Shown: in pieces, positions 63,033-64,000 of the stretch
Layout: every line of letters begins with the position of its first letter
How positions within the stretch are numbered: position 1 is the stretch's first letter
Notes under the pieces: generated by a model
The model's database searches: none
What the model was told of the DNA's origin: nothing
The model's input: only the letters and a program-made list of their open reading frames with translations
Made by a program: the position numbers and the translations under genes
NCBI RefSeq assembly: GCF_051846935.1
Contig: NZ_JBPYCS010000002.1
Span: forward strand, 1 to 64,000
Direction of reading: 5' to 3'
Length of the DNA: 64,000 bases
From: JBPYCR01 sp051846935
GTDB lineage: Bacteria > Bacillota > Bacilli > Bacillales > Amphibacillaceae

Positions 63033-64000
63033 TTAATGAACTTCAATCATTATTGCATCGCCTTGGCCACCACCGCTGCATATTGCAGCAACTCCTATTC
63101 CGCCGCCTCGACGTTTTAATTCGTGGATAAGTGTTAAAATGATGCGAGAGCCACTTGCCCCAATCGGATGTCCAAGTGCAACCGCCCCACCATTCACGTT
63201 TATTTTCCCCGGATCAATTCCAGCAATTTCTTTACTAACGAGAGAAACCGCAGCAAATGCTTCATTAATTTCATATAAATCAATTTCTTCCTTCGTTTTA
63301 GCTGTACGATCCAACAATTTATTAATAACGAGACCAGGAGTTTGTGGAAAGTCTTCGCCTTCAACAGCTACTTCTGCATGCCCAATAATTGTAGCCAATG
63401 GCTGTTTATTCAGTTCGCGAGCTTTCTCATCAGACATAACGACAAATGCACAGGCACCATCATTTACTCCCGGAGCATTTCCAGCAGTAATTGTACCTGC
63501 TGCACCAAATGCCGGTCGCAGCTTTGCTAGCTTTTCCATACTCGTATCTTTTCGGGGTGCCTCATCTGTATCTACCACGATCGCCGCCCCTTTCCGTTGT
63601 GGTACTTCTACTGCAACGATTTCTTCAGCAAATTTGCCACTTTCAATCGCACTTACTGCTCGTTGGTGGCTGCGATATGACCATTCGTCTTGTGCTTTTC
63701 TAGTTAAATTGTATTCCTCTGCCGTACTATTTCCATATGTCCCCATATGAACGCCTGTAAATGAACATGTTAACCCATCATGAATCATTAAGTCCTTCAC
63801 CGTTTTATCGCCCATGCGATTGCCCCAGCGTGCGTCTGGCAAGAAATAAGGGGCATTGCTCATGCTTTCCATCCCACCTGCAATAATAGTATCTTCGTCT
63901 CCTAGTCGGATAAGCTGATCAGCTAAAGTAACACTGCGCAAGCCCGAAGCACACACTTTGTTTATTGTTTCTGTTTTTACATTCCATGAAATCCCTGCTT
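63033..64000 (-). CDS. Acetyl-CoA C-acetyltransferase / thiolase (partial, 5-prime end outside window)
   Basis: 322 C-terminal residues of a thiolase of about 390. The nucleophile Cys lies in N-K-V-C-A-S-G-L-R-S, 16 residues from the window edge. The catalytic His is in G-G-A-V-A-L-G-H-P-I-G-A-S-G, and the second Cys in C-S-G-G-G-Q-G-D-A near the end. It condenses or cleaves acetyl-CoA and acyl-CoA. It lies upstream of the MmgB-like gene in the same direction and probably begins the degradative cluster. Confidence 0.95.
   Translation of the reverse strand, partial: AGISWNVKTETINKVCASGLRSVTLADQLIRLGDEDTIIAGGMESMSNAPYFLPDARWGNRMGDKTVKDLMIHDGLTCSFTGVHMGTYGNSTAEEYNLTRKAQDEWSYRSHQRAVSAIESGKFAEEIVAVEVPQRKGAAIVVDTDEAPRKDTSMEKLAKLRPAFGAAGTITAGNAPGVNDGACAFVVMSDEKARELNKQPLATIIGHAEVAVEGEDFPQTPGLVINKLLDRTAKTKEEIDLYEINEAFAAVSLVSKEIAGIDPGKINVNGGAVALGHPIGASGSRIILTLIHELKRRGGGIGVAAICSGGGQGDAIMIEVH

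Noticed and set aside
63139..63750. Long plus-strand frame opposite the thiolase gene
   Set aside because: Shadow of a conserved coding region with thiolase motifs on the other strand.
1..64000. CRISPR array, prophage, rRNA or tRNA genes
   Set aside because: I looked for regularly spaced direct repeats, phage structural genes and tRNA/rRNA signatures and found none; the repeats present are dispersed, not arrayed.

Overview
This is a low-GC, core-genome stretch from an endospore-forming member of the Bacillaceae. It carries spoIIID, spoIIQ, spoIID, spoIIR, spo0F, comK, rpoE and mbl. Gene order, read on the minus strand, closely follows the Bacillus subtilis rpoE-to-fabZ region. Protein resemblance and the TRAP/RND content suggest an Oceanobacillus/Virgibacillus/Lentibacillus-like genus, but I cannot fix the genus from this sequence. 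Nearly every gene lies on the minus strand, so the reading order is from high to low coordinates.

Right end (64.0-58.5 kb): a fatty-acid or branched-chain acyl-CoA degradation cluster of thiolase (cut by the window edge), 3-hydroxybutyryl-CoA dehydrogenase, two acyl-CoA dehydrogenases and a TetR regulator. 58.3-45 kb: rpoE, pyrG, spo0F, transaldolase, murA2, glpX, rho, L31, tdk, prfA-prmC, spoIIR and an acetyltransferase-like gene. fbaA is missing from its usual place, and L31 is the zinc-free type B form. 44.5-34 kb: threonylcarbamoyl-AMP synthase, mntP, an enlarged arginine phosphatase, a chemoreceptor, rpiB, a ywlG-type gene, an NRDE protein, glyA, upp and mnaA. 33.7-23.7 kb: a Vpr-like secreted protease and then the complete F1Fo ATP synthase operon atpIBEFHAGDC. 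Four of its intercistronic gaps hold strong stem-loops. 22.5-11.5 kb: a DUF1146 gene, ywmB, murA1, spoIID, spoIIQ, spoIIID, mbl, flhO, flhP, a small membrane protein and fabZ. 11-0.4 kb: accessory genes, namely an Asn-rich lipoprotein, a YjfB-like motility protein, comK, an RND efflux pair, a GAF/PucR-type regulator, an orphan TRAP solute-binding protein and the start of an ISL3 insertion sequence.

The least explained content is intergenic. A GC-rich, partly palindromic repeat family (core like GCTTTCCGCGGGCATGG) occurs at least nine times in widened gaps of otherwise compact gene clusters. Two related sequences at 19.7 and 23.1-23.6 kb form an apparent empty-site/filled-site pair: the second is split by a 137-bp copy of this family with 7-bp terminal inverted repeats. 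This suggests the family is, or was, mobile. Three ~250-bp copies, a 150-bp inverted pair that carries its own terminator stem, and a recurring 17-base box add to the network. No CRISPR array, prophage, rRNA or tRNA gene was seen.
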